Assembly: GCA_900552125.1 (NCBI GenBank)
Contig: URYK01000063.1
Coordinates: 1-12,047 of the forward strand
Length of the DNA stretch: 12,047 nucleotides
DNA from: an uncultured Solobacterium sp.
GTDB taxonomy: Bacteria > Bacillota_I > Bacilli_A > Erysipelotrichales > Erysipelotrichaceae
Direction: 5' to 3'
Shown: positions 1-6,935 of the stretch, in pieces
Layout: each line of letters opens with the position of its first letter
Numbering within the stretch: position 1 is the stretch's first letter
The notes under the pieces: generated by a model
Databases searched by the model: none
Told to the model about the DNA's origin: nothing
What the model saw: the letters and a program-made list of their open reading frames with translations, nothing else
Translations under genes and position numbers: made by a program

Positions 1-18
1 TCATAATGCACCGATTGA

Positions 19-750
19 ATCGCTAGAGGCGCACCGAAGTATCCGCCATTTGCAACATTTACTCCATATCATCAAGACATTGAATGTAATATTACAAATA
101 AGAAAGCAATATTAAAAGCTATTAAGGAGTTATCTTATCGTTTAGGGAAAGATCGTGTTATTGTACGTTATGATCCAATTTTATTAACTCCTAAATATAC
201 GATTGAATATCATAAGAAGGCTTTTGAGAAACTATGTAAGGAGTTAAACGGATATGTCAATCATATAATTATATCGTTTGTGGATTTATATAAAAATACA
301 AAAGAAAATCAATCTACAATGCAGATGTTAAAATTGGAAGAAAAAGAAATGATAGAAATTGCGAAAGTTCTAGGCCCAATTGCGAAACAGAATGATATTC
401 GAGTTACGACATGCGCAGAGAATATTGATTTAAGAACATATAATATAGAAAAAGGTTTATGTGTTGATAGAAAAGAATTAGAGAAAATAGTGCATCATTC
501 ATTAGATCATATCAAAGGCAAAGGAGTACGTGCACAATGTGCATGTATGCAAACAGTAGATATTGGAGACTATAATTGCTGTGCACATGGATGTAAGTAT
601 TGTTATGCCAATTATAATTCATCCTTGATTCAGGATAGAATGAAGCTACATGATTCTAACAGCAGTGTATTGTTAGGACATATTGGAAAAGAAGATCATA
701 TTGTGATAAGAGAGGAAAAAAGGATTCGACAGATATCTTTTTTAGAATAA
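19..750 (+). CDS. DUF1848 family protein, 3' part (5' end missing, probable frameshift at the edge)
   Basis: This frame is open from just after a TGA at 16-18 to the TAA at 748-750, giving 243 residues of C-terminal sequence; from memory, family members are about 300 aa. DUF1848 features are FTPYHQDIE near the 5' end, RVIVRYDPILLTPKYTIEYH in the middle, IISFVDLYK, then CAENIDL. The C-terminus has a cysteine cluster: CAC (538-546), a CC pair (577-582) and a CX3CX2C motif (Cys codons at 580, 592, 601) followed by YANY. CX3CX2C is the usual 4Fe-4S ligand pattern of radical SAM enzymes, so metal binding is likely; the function is unknown. The protein seems to begin left of the window. In the +1 frame, bases 2-31 read HNAPIESLEA, which resembles family sequence, so one base may be missing near 31-40. 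It is unrelated to the pur operon, which has its own promoter. Confidence 0.8.
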   Translation: MARGAPKYPPFATFTPYHQDIECNITNKKAILKAIKELSYRLGKDRVIVRYDPILLTPKYTIEYHKKAFEKLCKELNGYVNHIIISFVDLYKNTKENQSTMQMLKLEEKEMIEIAKVLGPIAKQNDIRVTTCAENIDLRTYNIEKGLCVDRKELEKIVHHSLDHIKGKGVRAQCACMQTVDIGDYNCCAHGCKYCYANYNSSLIQDRMKLHDSNSSVLLGHIGKEDHIVIREEKRIRQISFLE

Positions 751-785
751 AATGTAAAAATTAATTAAGAAAATTCAATTTTCTA

Positions 786-814
786 TTGTAAATAGTTCTA
801 AAGTCTAGTAGAAT
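786..814 (+). promoter_or_regulatory. sigma-A-type promoter of the purine operon
   Basis: A -35 TTGTAA (786-791), a 17-nt spacer and a -10 TAGAAT (809-814) place the transcription start near 820-822, about 13 nt before the riboswitch. The start therefore leaves the whole aptamer in the transcript. A perfect TTGACA at 824-829 looks better alone, but its -10 would fall inside the aptamer. Confidence 0.6.
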
Positions 815-833
815 AGAAATGTATTGACATACA

Positions 834-902
834 GCTTGTATATACCTTGTGATATGGACAGGGAGTTTCTAGCCGCTAACCGTAAAAGAGCGGACTACAA
901 GC
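834..902 (+). promoter_or_regulatory. Purine riboswitch aptamer, guanine type
   Basis: The three-way junction can be drawn completely. P1 is GCTTGTA (834-840) with TACAAGC (896-902). P2 is 845-850 with 858-863 around the loop GATATGG (851-857). P3 is CCGCT (873-877) with AGCGG (889-893) around a loop containing CCGTAAA (880-886). The junction strand GTTTCTA (865-871) and J3/1 GACTA (893-897) match the purine riboswitch core. C895 takes the place of C74, which pairs with guanine in the B. subtilis xpt aptamer; adenine switches have U there. U870 corresponds to U51. One core base differs: G872 sits where C53 is usual. The aptamer precedes a pur operon and a terminator, so ligand binding should lower expression. 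Confidence 0.92.
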
Positions 903-950
903 AAACAATTACTCTTTCTTTTTGTTCAAAGGCGTACTTGTTTGCTTATA
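895..950 (+). promoter_or_regulatory. Antiterminator pairing of the purine riboswitch
   Basis: AAGCAAACAA (899-908), which starts in the 3' strand of P1, is perfectly complementary over 10 nt to TTGTTTGCTT (938-947), which covers the 5' arm and start of the loop of the first terminator. The pairing can extend past one mismatch to 895-897 with 949-951. Forming it destroys both P1 and the terminator, which is the ligand-free ON state expected of an OFF switch. Confidence 0.75.
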
Positions 951-974
951 GTGCAAGCAGGTACGTCTTTATTT
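931..974 (+). terminator. Riboswitch-controlled terminator
   Basis: The arms 931-945 and 953-967 form a 15-bp stem, counting three G-U pairs, around the 7-nt loop TTATAGT. A short, A-interrupted U-tract (TTTATTT, 968-974) follows. The left arm is the partner of the antiterminator described for 895-950. The U-tract is imperfect, so termination may be partial. Confidence 0.72.
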
Positions 975-992
975 GTGTAGGAGGTCTTACTT

Positions 993-1055
993 ATGGTCTT
1001 AAGAAGATACGCTATTACAAATTTAAATCAAAATGTTTTTTATTGTACACGTTGA
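993..1055 (+). CDS. Putative 20-aa leader peptide of the pur operon
   Basis: A short ORF (begins MVLRRYAITN, ends VFYCTR) starts with ATG and ends with TGA. It has a perfect AGGAGG ribosome binding site at 979-984, 8 nt before the start, as good as those of the pur genes. It begins after the riboswitch terminator, and its last three codons plus stop lie inside the left arm of the second terminator (1045-1056). A ribosome finishing this ORF would cover that arm. This is the geometry of a translation-coupled attenuator. There is no run of one codon that would name a sensed amino acid; it has one Gln, three Asn and three Arg. I do not recognise the peptide. Expression is inferred from the ribosome binding site and the geometry only. 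Confidence 0.5.
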   Translation: MVLRRYAITNLNQNVFYCTR

Positions 1056-1077
1056 TAACATCAATGTGTGCTTTTTT
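1045..1077 (+). terminator. Second leader terminator upstream of purE
   Basis: A 12-bp stem with two G-U pairs (1045-1056 with 1060-1071) closes on the 3-nt loop AAC, followed directly by six T (1072-1077). This is a stronger terminator by eye than the riboswitch one at 931-974. It stands only 5 nt before the purE ribosome binding site, so all operon transcription has to pass it. No upstream segment offers a strong competing RNA pairing; translation of the leader ORF at 993-1055 is the obvious way to melt it. Confidence 0.8.
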
Positions 1078-1097
1078 ATTTGAAGGAGGAAAAAGAA

Positions 1098-1598
1098 ATG
1101 AGTAAAAACAAACCTGTAGTCAGTATTTTAATGGGGAGCCGTTCTGATTTGCCAACGATGGAAAATTGTTTCCAGCAATTAAAAGAATTTGGTATTCCTT
1201 TTGAAGCACATGCGCTTAGCGCACATCGAACACCTAATGAAGTAATTCATTTAGCAGAAACTGCAAAAGAACGTGGAATTAAAGTTATGATTGCTGCTGC
1301 AGGGGGAGCTGCTCATTTAGGAGGAGTCATCGCGTCAAGTACAACTCTTCCTGTAATCGCTGTTCCTATTCAAACAAGTGCATTAGGGGGAATGGATTCA
1401 TTATTGTCAACTGTACAGATGCCAGGAGGAATTCCGGTCGCAACAGTCGCAATTGGAAAAGCCGGCGCAAAAAATGCCGCAATTCTAGCTGCACAGATCT
1501 TAGCGTTAAGTGATGAAGAAATGGCAGAAAAAATGGTAGAGTTTAAGAAATCAATGGCAGAAAAAGTAATTAAAGATTCTGTAATTGAAGTGGAGTAG
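1098..1598 (+). CDS. purE: Phosphoribosylaminoimidazole carboxylase catalytic subunit (N5-CAIR mutase)
   Basis: PurE converts N5-CAIR to CAIR (step 6 of IMP synthesis) in the cytoplasm. The 166-aa product has the family's usual length. Visible motifs are MGSRSD (residues 12-17, phosphate binding), SAHRTP (41-46, with the catalytic-site His43) and the AGGAAHLGG and DSLLSTVQMPGG segments. These resemble class I PurE, which normally partners PurK, rather than class II enzymes that use AIR and CO2 directly. No purK is in the window. The ATG at 1098 is chosen because AAGGAGG at 1083-1089 sits 8 nt upstream; a GTG at 1068 in the same frame lies inside the terminator stem and has no ribosome binding site. 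It is the first structural gene of the operon, 10 nt before purL. Confidence 0.96.
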   Translation: MSKNKPVVSILMGSRSDLPTMENCFQQLKEFGIPFEAHALSAHRTPNEVIHLAETAKERGIKVMIAAAGGAAHLGGVIASSTTLPVIAVPIQTSALGGMDSLLSTVQMPGGIPVATVAIGKAGAKNAAILAAQILALSDEEMAEKMVEFKKSMAEKVIKDSVIEVE

Positions 1599-1608
1599 GA
1601 GAAGAAAT

Positions 1609-4600
1609 ATGAATTATCGTGTATATGTAAAAAAGAAAGAAGCATTTCAAGTAGAATCTGATTCAATGTTTCATGAATTGAAACAGAATTTAAATCTACA
1701 GGGATTAACAGGTGTACAGTTATATAACGTATATGATGTATTCTATGGCGATGACCATGATATAGCTTTATTAAAAGATAAAGTTCTAAGCGAAAAAGTG
1801 ACAGATGAAGTATTTGATTCTATTGATTTAGAAGGAAAATTATATATTGCTTATGAATGCTTACCTGGACAATATGATCAGCGTGCAGATAGTGCTCAGC
1901 AGTGTTTAATGTTATTGAACAATAAACAAGATGTTGTGATTAAAAGCGGACGTATTGTAGTGATAGATGGTACTGTTTCAGATGAAGAAATGGACACAAT
2001 TCGTAAATATTTAATCAATCCAGTAGAAATGAGAGAAAAAGATCTTTCTGTTCTTGTTAATGAAGAAGATGTTGAAATTGAACCAGTTCCAGTATTGGAA
2101 GGTTTCTGTGAATTAGATGAAGATGGCTTACAGAAACTGCGCAGTGAACAGGGATTGGCTATGACACTTGCAGATGTAAAACATATTCAGAAATATTTTA
2201 AAGAAGTTGAACATCGTGATTTAACACTAACAGAATTGAAAGTATTAGATACTTATTGGTCAGATCACTGTCGTCATACAACATTTGAAACTATTCTTCA
2301 GAATGTGAAGATTGAAGCAGGAGCTTTACAGGAAACAATTCAAAAAGCATATGACCTATACTTATCTTTACGTGATAAAGTACACGGAAATCAAAAAGTC
2401 ATGACATTGATGGATATGGCTACTATTGCAGGCAAATATCTTCGTAAAGAAGGAAAGCTTGATGACATGGAAGTCAGTGATGAAATCAATGCATGTTCTA
2501 TTGAAATAACTGTTGATGTGGATGGTAAAGATGAAACATGGCTATTGATGTTTAAAAATGAAACTCATAATCATCCAACTGAAATTGAACCATTCGGTGG
2601 AGCTAGTACTTGTATCGGTGGGGCAATTCGTGATCCACTTTCTGGAAGAAGCTATGTATATCAGGCAATGCGTATTACTGGTGCTGGTGATATTACAAAA
2701 GATATTAAAGATGCATTACCAAATAAATTACCACAAAGCCGTATATCAAAAGGAGCTGCGGCAGGGTACTCCTCATATGGTAACCAGATTGGTCTAGCAA
2801 CTACTTATGTAAAAGAAATCTTTGATGAAGGTTATGTTGCGAAACGTATGGAAGTAGGGGCAGTTGTTGGGGCTGCACCAAAAGAAAATGTTGTTCGTAA
2901 GAAACCACAGCCAGGGGATATCGTTGTATTAATTGGAGGAGCTACTGGACGTGATGGAGTTGGAGGAGCTACTGGTTCTAGTAAGGAACATAATGATACT
3001 TCTCTTACAAAATGCTCTAGTGAAGTACAAAAAGGGAACGCACCAATTGAAAGAAAACTACAGCGTTTATTCCGTAATCCAAAAGCTACACGTTTGATCA
3101 AAAAGGCTAATGACTTTGGGGCAGGTGGAGTCAGTGTTGCGGTAGGTGAAATTGCGGATGGATTACGTATCGACTTAGATAAAGTTCCAGTAAAATATAG
3201 TGGTTTATCAGGTACTGAACTAGCAATTTCCGAATCTCAGGAACGTATGGCAGTTTTAATTGAAAAAGATACATTTGATGAATTCAAACAACTAGCTTAC
3301 GAAGAAAACTTAGATGCTTGTATTGTTGCAGAAGTAAGCGAAGAAAGACGTCTTGTAATGACATTCCAAGGAAAAGAAATCGTTAATATATCACGTGATT
3401 TCTTAGATACAAATGGTGTACGTGGTCTACAAGATGTAATTGTTAAAGAAGGATTGCAGACAAAAGATCCTTTCCATAGTGAAGTTACTTCTATTAAAGA
3501 AAATTTAAGACAGCCAAATGTTGCTTCTCAGATCGGTTTAGCTGAAATGTTTGATGCATCTATTGGTAAATCAACAGTATTAATGCCATTTGGAGGTAAA
3601 TACCAGTTAACTGAAACTGAAGGAAGCGTACAGAAATTGCCAGTATTTGGATTCACAAATACTTGTAGTATTATGACTCATGGATATCATCCAGAAGTTT
3701 CATCTTATTCACCTTACTTAGGTGCTAGCTATTCTGTAGTGGAAGCATTAGCTAGAGTTGTTGCGATGGGTGGTAATTATAAAACTTGTCGTCTAACAAA
3801 TCAGGAATATTTTGAACGTTTACAGAATGATCCTGAAAAATGGGGTAAACCAATGCAGGCATTACTGGGATTGATTGAAGCAGAAATGGCATTTGAAACT
3901 CCAGCGATTGGTGGAAAAGATTCCATGTCTGGAACATTTAATGATATCAGTGTTCCACCTACTTTAATTACCTTTGCAGTAACAACGGAAAAAACTGAAA
4001 ATATTATATCTCCAGAATTTAAAAAAGCAGGATCTTATGTATACTATGTAAAACATGATCCTAATGAAAATATGACTCCTAATTATGAACAGTTAAAAGA
4101 CAACTTTACAAAAGTGCATGACTTGATTCATAATCACACAATTATTTCAGCATCTACAGTAAAATTTGGTGGGTTAGCAGAAGCTTTATGTAAAATGAGC
4201 TTTGGAAATAAACTAGGTGTTGAAGTTCAAACAACAGAAAATATTTTTGATATAAGTATTGGTAGTATCGTTGTAGAAAGTACAAAAGAAATACATGATG
4301 AAGCCTTTGTATTGCTTGGGAAAACAACAAACAATGACAATATCCGTATTAATGAAGAATGCATTTCTATTGAGGAAGCAATCGCAGTATGGTGTGAACG
4401 CTATAATAACATCTATCCAATGCGTGTAGATGAAGAAAAAGGTAATATTCAAACTAGTGAATATGTAGCTGATGAAAAGAAAAAAGCTAAGAAAACAATT
4501 GAAAAACCAAAAGTTATTATTCCTGTATTCCCTGGTCAGAACTGTGAATATGATACAATGCAACAGTTTGAAAGAGCAGGAGCTGAAGTAGAAATTTATG

Positions 4601-5307
4601 TATTTAATAACTTAAATGTCGAAAGTATTGAACGTAGCCTAAAAGAATTAAGTGGAAAAATTGCATCTGCACAAATTTTAATGGTTGTAGGTGGATTCTC
4701 TAGTGGAGATGAACCGGATGGAAGCGGAAAATACATCGCAAATGTATTAAGTAATCCACAAATTAATCAGGCAGTACAGACTTTACTGGCAAATGACGGT
4801 TTGATCTTAGGTATCTGTAATGGATTCCAGGCATTGATCAAATCAGGATTATTACCATATGGAGATGTGACTAAATTATCAGAAGATTCACCAACATTGT
4901 TTAGAAATAATATTAATCGTCACGTTTCCCACATGGCCACAACAAAAATTACTTCTAATAAATCTCCTTGGTTATCAAGCTTTACACCAGGGCAGACACA
5001 TACAATTGCCGTATCTCATGGAGAAGGTAAATTTGTGGTAAGCGAAGAAGTTGCGAAAGAATTATTTGAAAATGGACAGGTCGCAACACAGTATGTTGAC
5101 TTTGATGGTAATCCAACAATGAATGGTGAGTTTAATATCAATGGTTCTTACTATGCAATTGAAGGTATTACTTCAAAAGATGGAAGAATCTTCGGTAAAA
5201 TGGGACATAGTGAACGTTATGAAGATGGATTGTTTAAAAATATTGAAGGAGATAAATTACAGAATATTTTCGAAAATGGTGTAAATTATTTCCGTAATAA
5301 AGATTAA
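1609..5307 (+). CDS. purL: Phosphoribosylformylglycinamidine synthase, single-chain form
   Basis: This enzyme makes FGAM from FGAR, ATP and glutamine (step 4). At 1232 aa it is the large fused form; Bacillus uses separate PurS, PurQ and PurL chains. The N-terminal PurS-like region (about 1-165) is followed by the linker with YWSDHCRH (216-223). The first AIRS-like half has ETHNHP (318-323) and NDFGAGG (501-507); the second half has IGGKDSMSG (767-775). The C-terminal class I glutamine amidotransferase domain begins near residue 968, with nucleophile Cys1070 in GICNGFQ and the His1200/Glu1202 pair in GHSER. All catalytic residues are present. The ATG at 1609 is preferred over an in-frame TTG-type start at 1585 because GGAG at 1598-1601 lies 7 nt upstream and homology begins at NYRVYVKKK. 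It looks like the fused clade found in Clostridia and streptococci. Confidence 0.97.
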   Translation: MNYRVYVKKKEAFQVESDSMFHELKQNLNLQGLTGVQLYNVYDVFYGDDHDIALLKDKVLSEKVTDEVFDSIDLEGKLYIAYECLPGQYDQRADSAQQCLMLLNNKQDVVIKSGRIVVIDGTVSDEEMDTIRKYLINPVEMREKDLSVLVNEEDVEIEPVPVLEGFCELDEDGLQKLRSEQGLAMTLADVKHIQKYFKEVEHRDLTLTELKVLDTYWSDHCRHTTFETILQNVKIEAGALQETIQKAYDLYLSLRDKVHGNQKVMTLMDMATIAGKYLRKEGKLDDMEVSDEINACSIEITVDVDGKDETWLLMFKNETHNHPTEIEPFGGASTCIGGAIRDPLSGRSYVYQAMRITGAGDITKDIKDALPNKLPQSRISKGAAAGYSSYGNQIGLATTYVKEIFDEGYVAKRMEVGAVVGAAPKENVVRKKPQPGDIVVLIGGATGRDGVGGATGSSKEHNDTSLTKCSSEVQKGNAPIERKLQRLFRNPKATRLIKKANDFGAGGVSVAVGEIADGLRIDLDKVPVKYSGLSGTELAISESQERMAVLIEKDTFDEFKQLAYEENLDACIVAEVSEERRLVMTFQGKEIVNISRDFLDTNGVRGLQDVIVKEGLQTKDPFHSEVTSIKENLRQPNVASQIGLAEMFDASIGKSTVLMPFGGKYQLTETEGSVQKLPVFGFTNTCSIMTHGYHPEVSSYSPYLGASYSVVEALARVVAMGGNYKTCRLTNQEYFERLQNDPEKWGKPMQALLGLIEAEMAFETPAIGGKDSMSGTFNDISVPPTLITFAVTTEKTENIISPEFKKAGSYVYYVKHDPNENMTPNYEQLKDNFTKVHDLIHNHTIISASTVKFGGLAEALCKMSFGNKLGVEVQTTENIFDISIGSIVVESTKEIHDEAFVLLGKTTNNDNIRINEECISIEEAIAVWCERYNNIYPMRVDEEKGNIQTSEYVADEKKKAKKTIEKPKVIIPVFPGQNCEYDTMQQFERAGAEVEIYVFNNLNVESIERSLKELSGKIASAQILMVVGGFSSGDEPDGSGKYIANVLSNPQINQAVQTLLANDGLILGICNGFQALIKSGLLPYGDVTKLSEDSPTLFRNNINRHVSHMATTKITSNKSPWLSSFTPGQTHTIAVSHGEGKFVVSEEVAKELFENGQVATQYVDFDGNPTMNGEFNINGSYYAIEGITSKDGRIFGKMGHSERYEDGLFKNIEGDKLQNIFENGVNYFRNKD

Positions 5308-5322
5308 AGAGAGGGTAAAAAA

Positions 5323-6354
5323 ATGAGTGATAAATATAGAGAAGCCGGCGTTGATTTAGAAGCTGGATATGAGTCTGTACGTCTTATAAAAAGTCATGTC
5401 GCAAGAACAAAAGTAAAAGGGGCAATTGATTCTATTGGCGCATTTGGCGGAATGTTTGATTTATCCGCATTACAGATGAAAGAACCGGTATTAGTTAGCG
5501 GTACCGATGGGGTAGGTACTAAACTAATGATTGCGTTTGAAATGGACAAACATGATACAGTTGGTATTGATGCTGTCGCAATGTGTGTAAATGATGTTTT
5601 GGTACAAGGGGCAGCACCAATCTTCTTTCTAGATTATCTGGCAGTTGGGAAAAATGAACCACAGAAAATTGAACAGCTTGTAAAAGGGGTAGCTGATGGC
5701 TGTGTTCAGGCTGAATGTGCATTAATTGGTGGCGAAACTGCTGAAATGCCAGATATGTATGATGTAAATCATTATGATATTGCAGGATTCTGTGTTGGGG
5801 CAGTAGATAAATGCAATTTATTAGATGGACAGAAAATTGAAGAAGGAAATGTATTAATTGGTTTACCAAGCAGTGGGGTACATTCTAATGGGTTCTCACT
5901 AATTAGAAAAGTGTTATTAAAAGATGCGAAACTTGATTTACATAAAGAATATGAAGAAATTGGAAATCAGAAACTTGGGGATGTATTATTAACACCAACA
6001 AAAATTTACGTAAAAGCTATCAAACATCTATTAGGAAAAGTAGATATCAAGGGAATGAGTCACATTACAGGCGGAGGATTCTATGAAAACGTACCTAGAA
6101 TGCTAAAAGAAGGGCAAGGTGTAGAAATTGATATCAATTCTTATCCTCATAAGCCTATCTTTGATATGATTGCGAAATATGGCAACATTTCAACAAAAGA
6201 AATGTGTAATGTATTCAATATGGGAATTGGATTCATTATGGCAGTTGATAAAAATGATGTAGAGAAAGTACAGAGCTTATTAAAAGAAATCGGTGAAGAA
6301 TCTTATGTCATCGGTAAAGTCACAAATAGCGGAAGTGTGGATCTAACATGGTAA
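5323..6354 (+). CDS. purM: Phosphoribosylformylglycinamidine cyclo-ligase (AIR synthetase)
   Basis: PurM closes the imidazole ring, converting FGAM to AIR with ATP (step 5), directly after the PurL step. The 343-aa product has the normal length. Visible signatures are the N-terminal [11 protein letters not shown], the ATP-binding DGVGTK (62-67), [20 protein letters not shown] (136-144), SSGVHSNG and [13 protein letters not shown]. The domain order is AIRS N-terminal, then AIRS_C from about residue 170. A GAGAGGG ribosome binding site (5309-5315) sits 7 nt before the ATG, and purL ends 15 nt upstream. The last 7 nt overlap the start of purN, suggesting translational coupling. Confidence 0.97.
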   Translation: MSDKYREAGVDLEAGYESVRLIKSHVARTKVKGAIDSIGAFGGMFDLSALQMKEPVLVSGTDGVGTKLMIAFEMDKHDTVGIDAVAMCVNDVLVQGAAPIFFLDYLAVGKNEPQKIEQLVKGVADGCVQAECALIGGETAEMPDMYDVNHYDIAGFCVGAVDKCNLLDGQKIEEGNVLIGLPSSGVHSNGFSLIRKVLLKDAKLDLHKEYEEIGNQKLGDVLLTPTKIYVKAIKHLLGKVDIKGMSHITGGGFYENVPRMLKEGQGVEIDINSYPHKPIFDMIAKYGNISTKEMCNVFNMGIGFIMAVDKNDVEKVQSLLKEIGEESYVIGKVTNSGSVDLTW

Positions 6355-6935
6355 ACATTGCGATATTTGCGAGTGGAAATGGTTCTAATTTTGAACAGAT
6401 CATAAATGAAATTCAGAATGGAAATTTAGATAATGCGATTTGTAAAATCTTAATTGTGGATAAGGAAAATGCATATGCAAGAGAACGTGCTAAACGATTG
6501 AACATTCCATGTGAGTTTGTTAATCCAAAGGATTATAAGGGGAAAGAACCATATGAAACATATATTCTAAAGCTATTAAAAGAACAGAATGTACAGTTAA
6601 TTGTTTTGGCAGGATATATGCGTTTTATCGGTAAAGTTTTACTAGAAGCTTATCCAAGAAGAATTATCAATCTACATCCAGCATATCTTCCTAATTTCCC
6701 TGGAGCTCATAGTATTCAAGATGCGTATGAAGCAAAAGCAGAATTTACAGGAGTTACCGTTCATTTTGTAGATGAAGGAGTAGATACTGGAGAAATCATT
6801 CATCAGGAAAAAATAATCATTGACCCAGAGTGGTCACTAGAAGAATTAGAAAAACATGTACATGCAATGGAATATGACATGTTCCCAAAAGTAATTAAGC
6901 ATGTATGTGAAATGATAGAAAGTGAGGAAGCATAA
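6348..6935 (+). CDS. purN: Phosphoribosylglycinamide formyltransferase (10-formyl-THF dependent)
   Basis: PurN transfers a formyl group from 10-formyltetrahydrofolate to GAR, giving FGAR (step 3). The 195-aa product is typical. Motifs are the N-terminal FASGNGSNF (phosphate loop, residues 7-15), LAGYMRFI, and INLHPAYLP with Asn108 and His110. Asp146 in DEGVDTG aligns with the third member of the Asn-His-Asp catalytic set of the E. coli enzyme. The ATG overlaps the purM stop by 7 nt. Only a weak GGAAG-type site (6331-6335) is seen, unusually far upstream at 12 nt, so translation probably depends on ribosomes finishing purM. The downstream purH overlaps by one base. Confidence 0.97.
   Translation: MVNIAIFASGNGSNFEQIINEIQNGNLDNAICKILIVDKENAYARERAKRLNIPCEFVNPKDYKGKEPYETYILKLLKEQNVQLIVLAGYMRFIGKVLLEAYPRRIINLHPAYLPNFPGAHSIQDAYEAKAEFTGVTVHFVDEGVDTGEIIHQEKIIIDPEWSLEELEKHVHAMEYDMFPKVIKHVCEMIESEEA

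Noticed and set aside
768..784. 17-nt palindrome AGAAAATT-C-AATTTTCT after the DUF1848 gene as a terminator
   Set aside because: A single-base loop and almost pure A/T arms make a poor RNA hairpin, and no U-tract follows. It may be a protein site or chance.
824..852. TTGACA as the -35 of the pur promoter
   Set aside because: Its -10 would fall at about 847-852, inside the aptamer, and transcripts would lack the 5' strand of P1. The 786-814 promoter keeps the aptamer whole.
1068..1097. GTG at 1068 as the purE start
   Set aside because: It lies in the terminator stem with no ribosome binding site; PurE homology starts at the ATG at 1098 behind AAGGAGG.
824..1105. Open frame of 93 codons across the pur leader
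   Set aside because: It runs through the riboswitch and both terminators, starts with a non-ATG codon inside TTGACA, has no ribosome binding site and gives a low-complexity product.
5519..5869. Antisense open frame of 116 codons inside purM
   Set aside because: It is a shadow of the purM codon pattern: rich in His, Leu and Gln, with no ribosome binding site and no family resemblance. The same applies to antisense frames at 1370-1666, 2832-3101, 4213-4563, 7681-7992 and 11678-11881.
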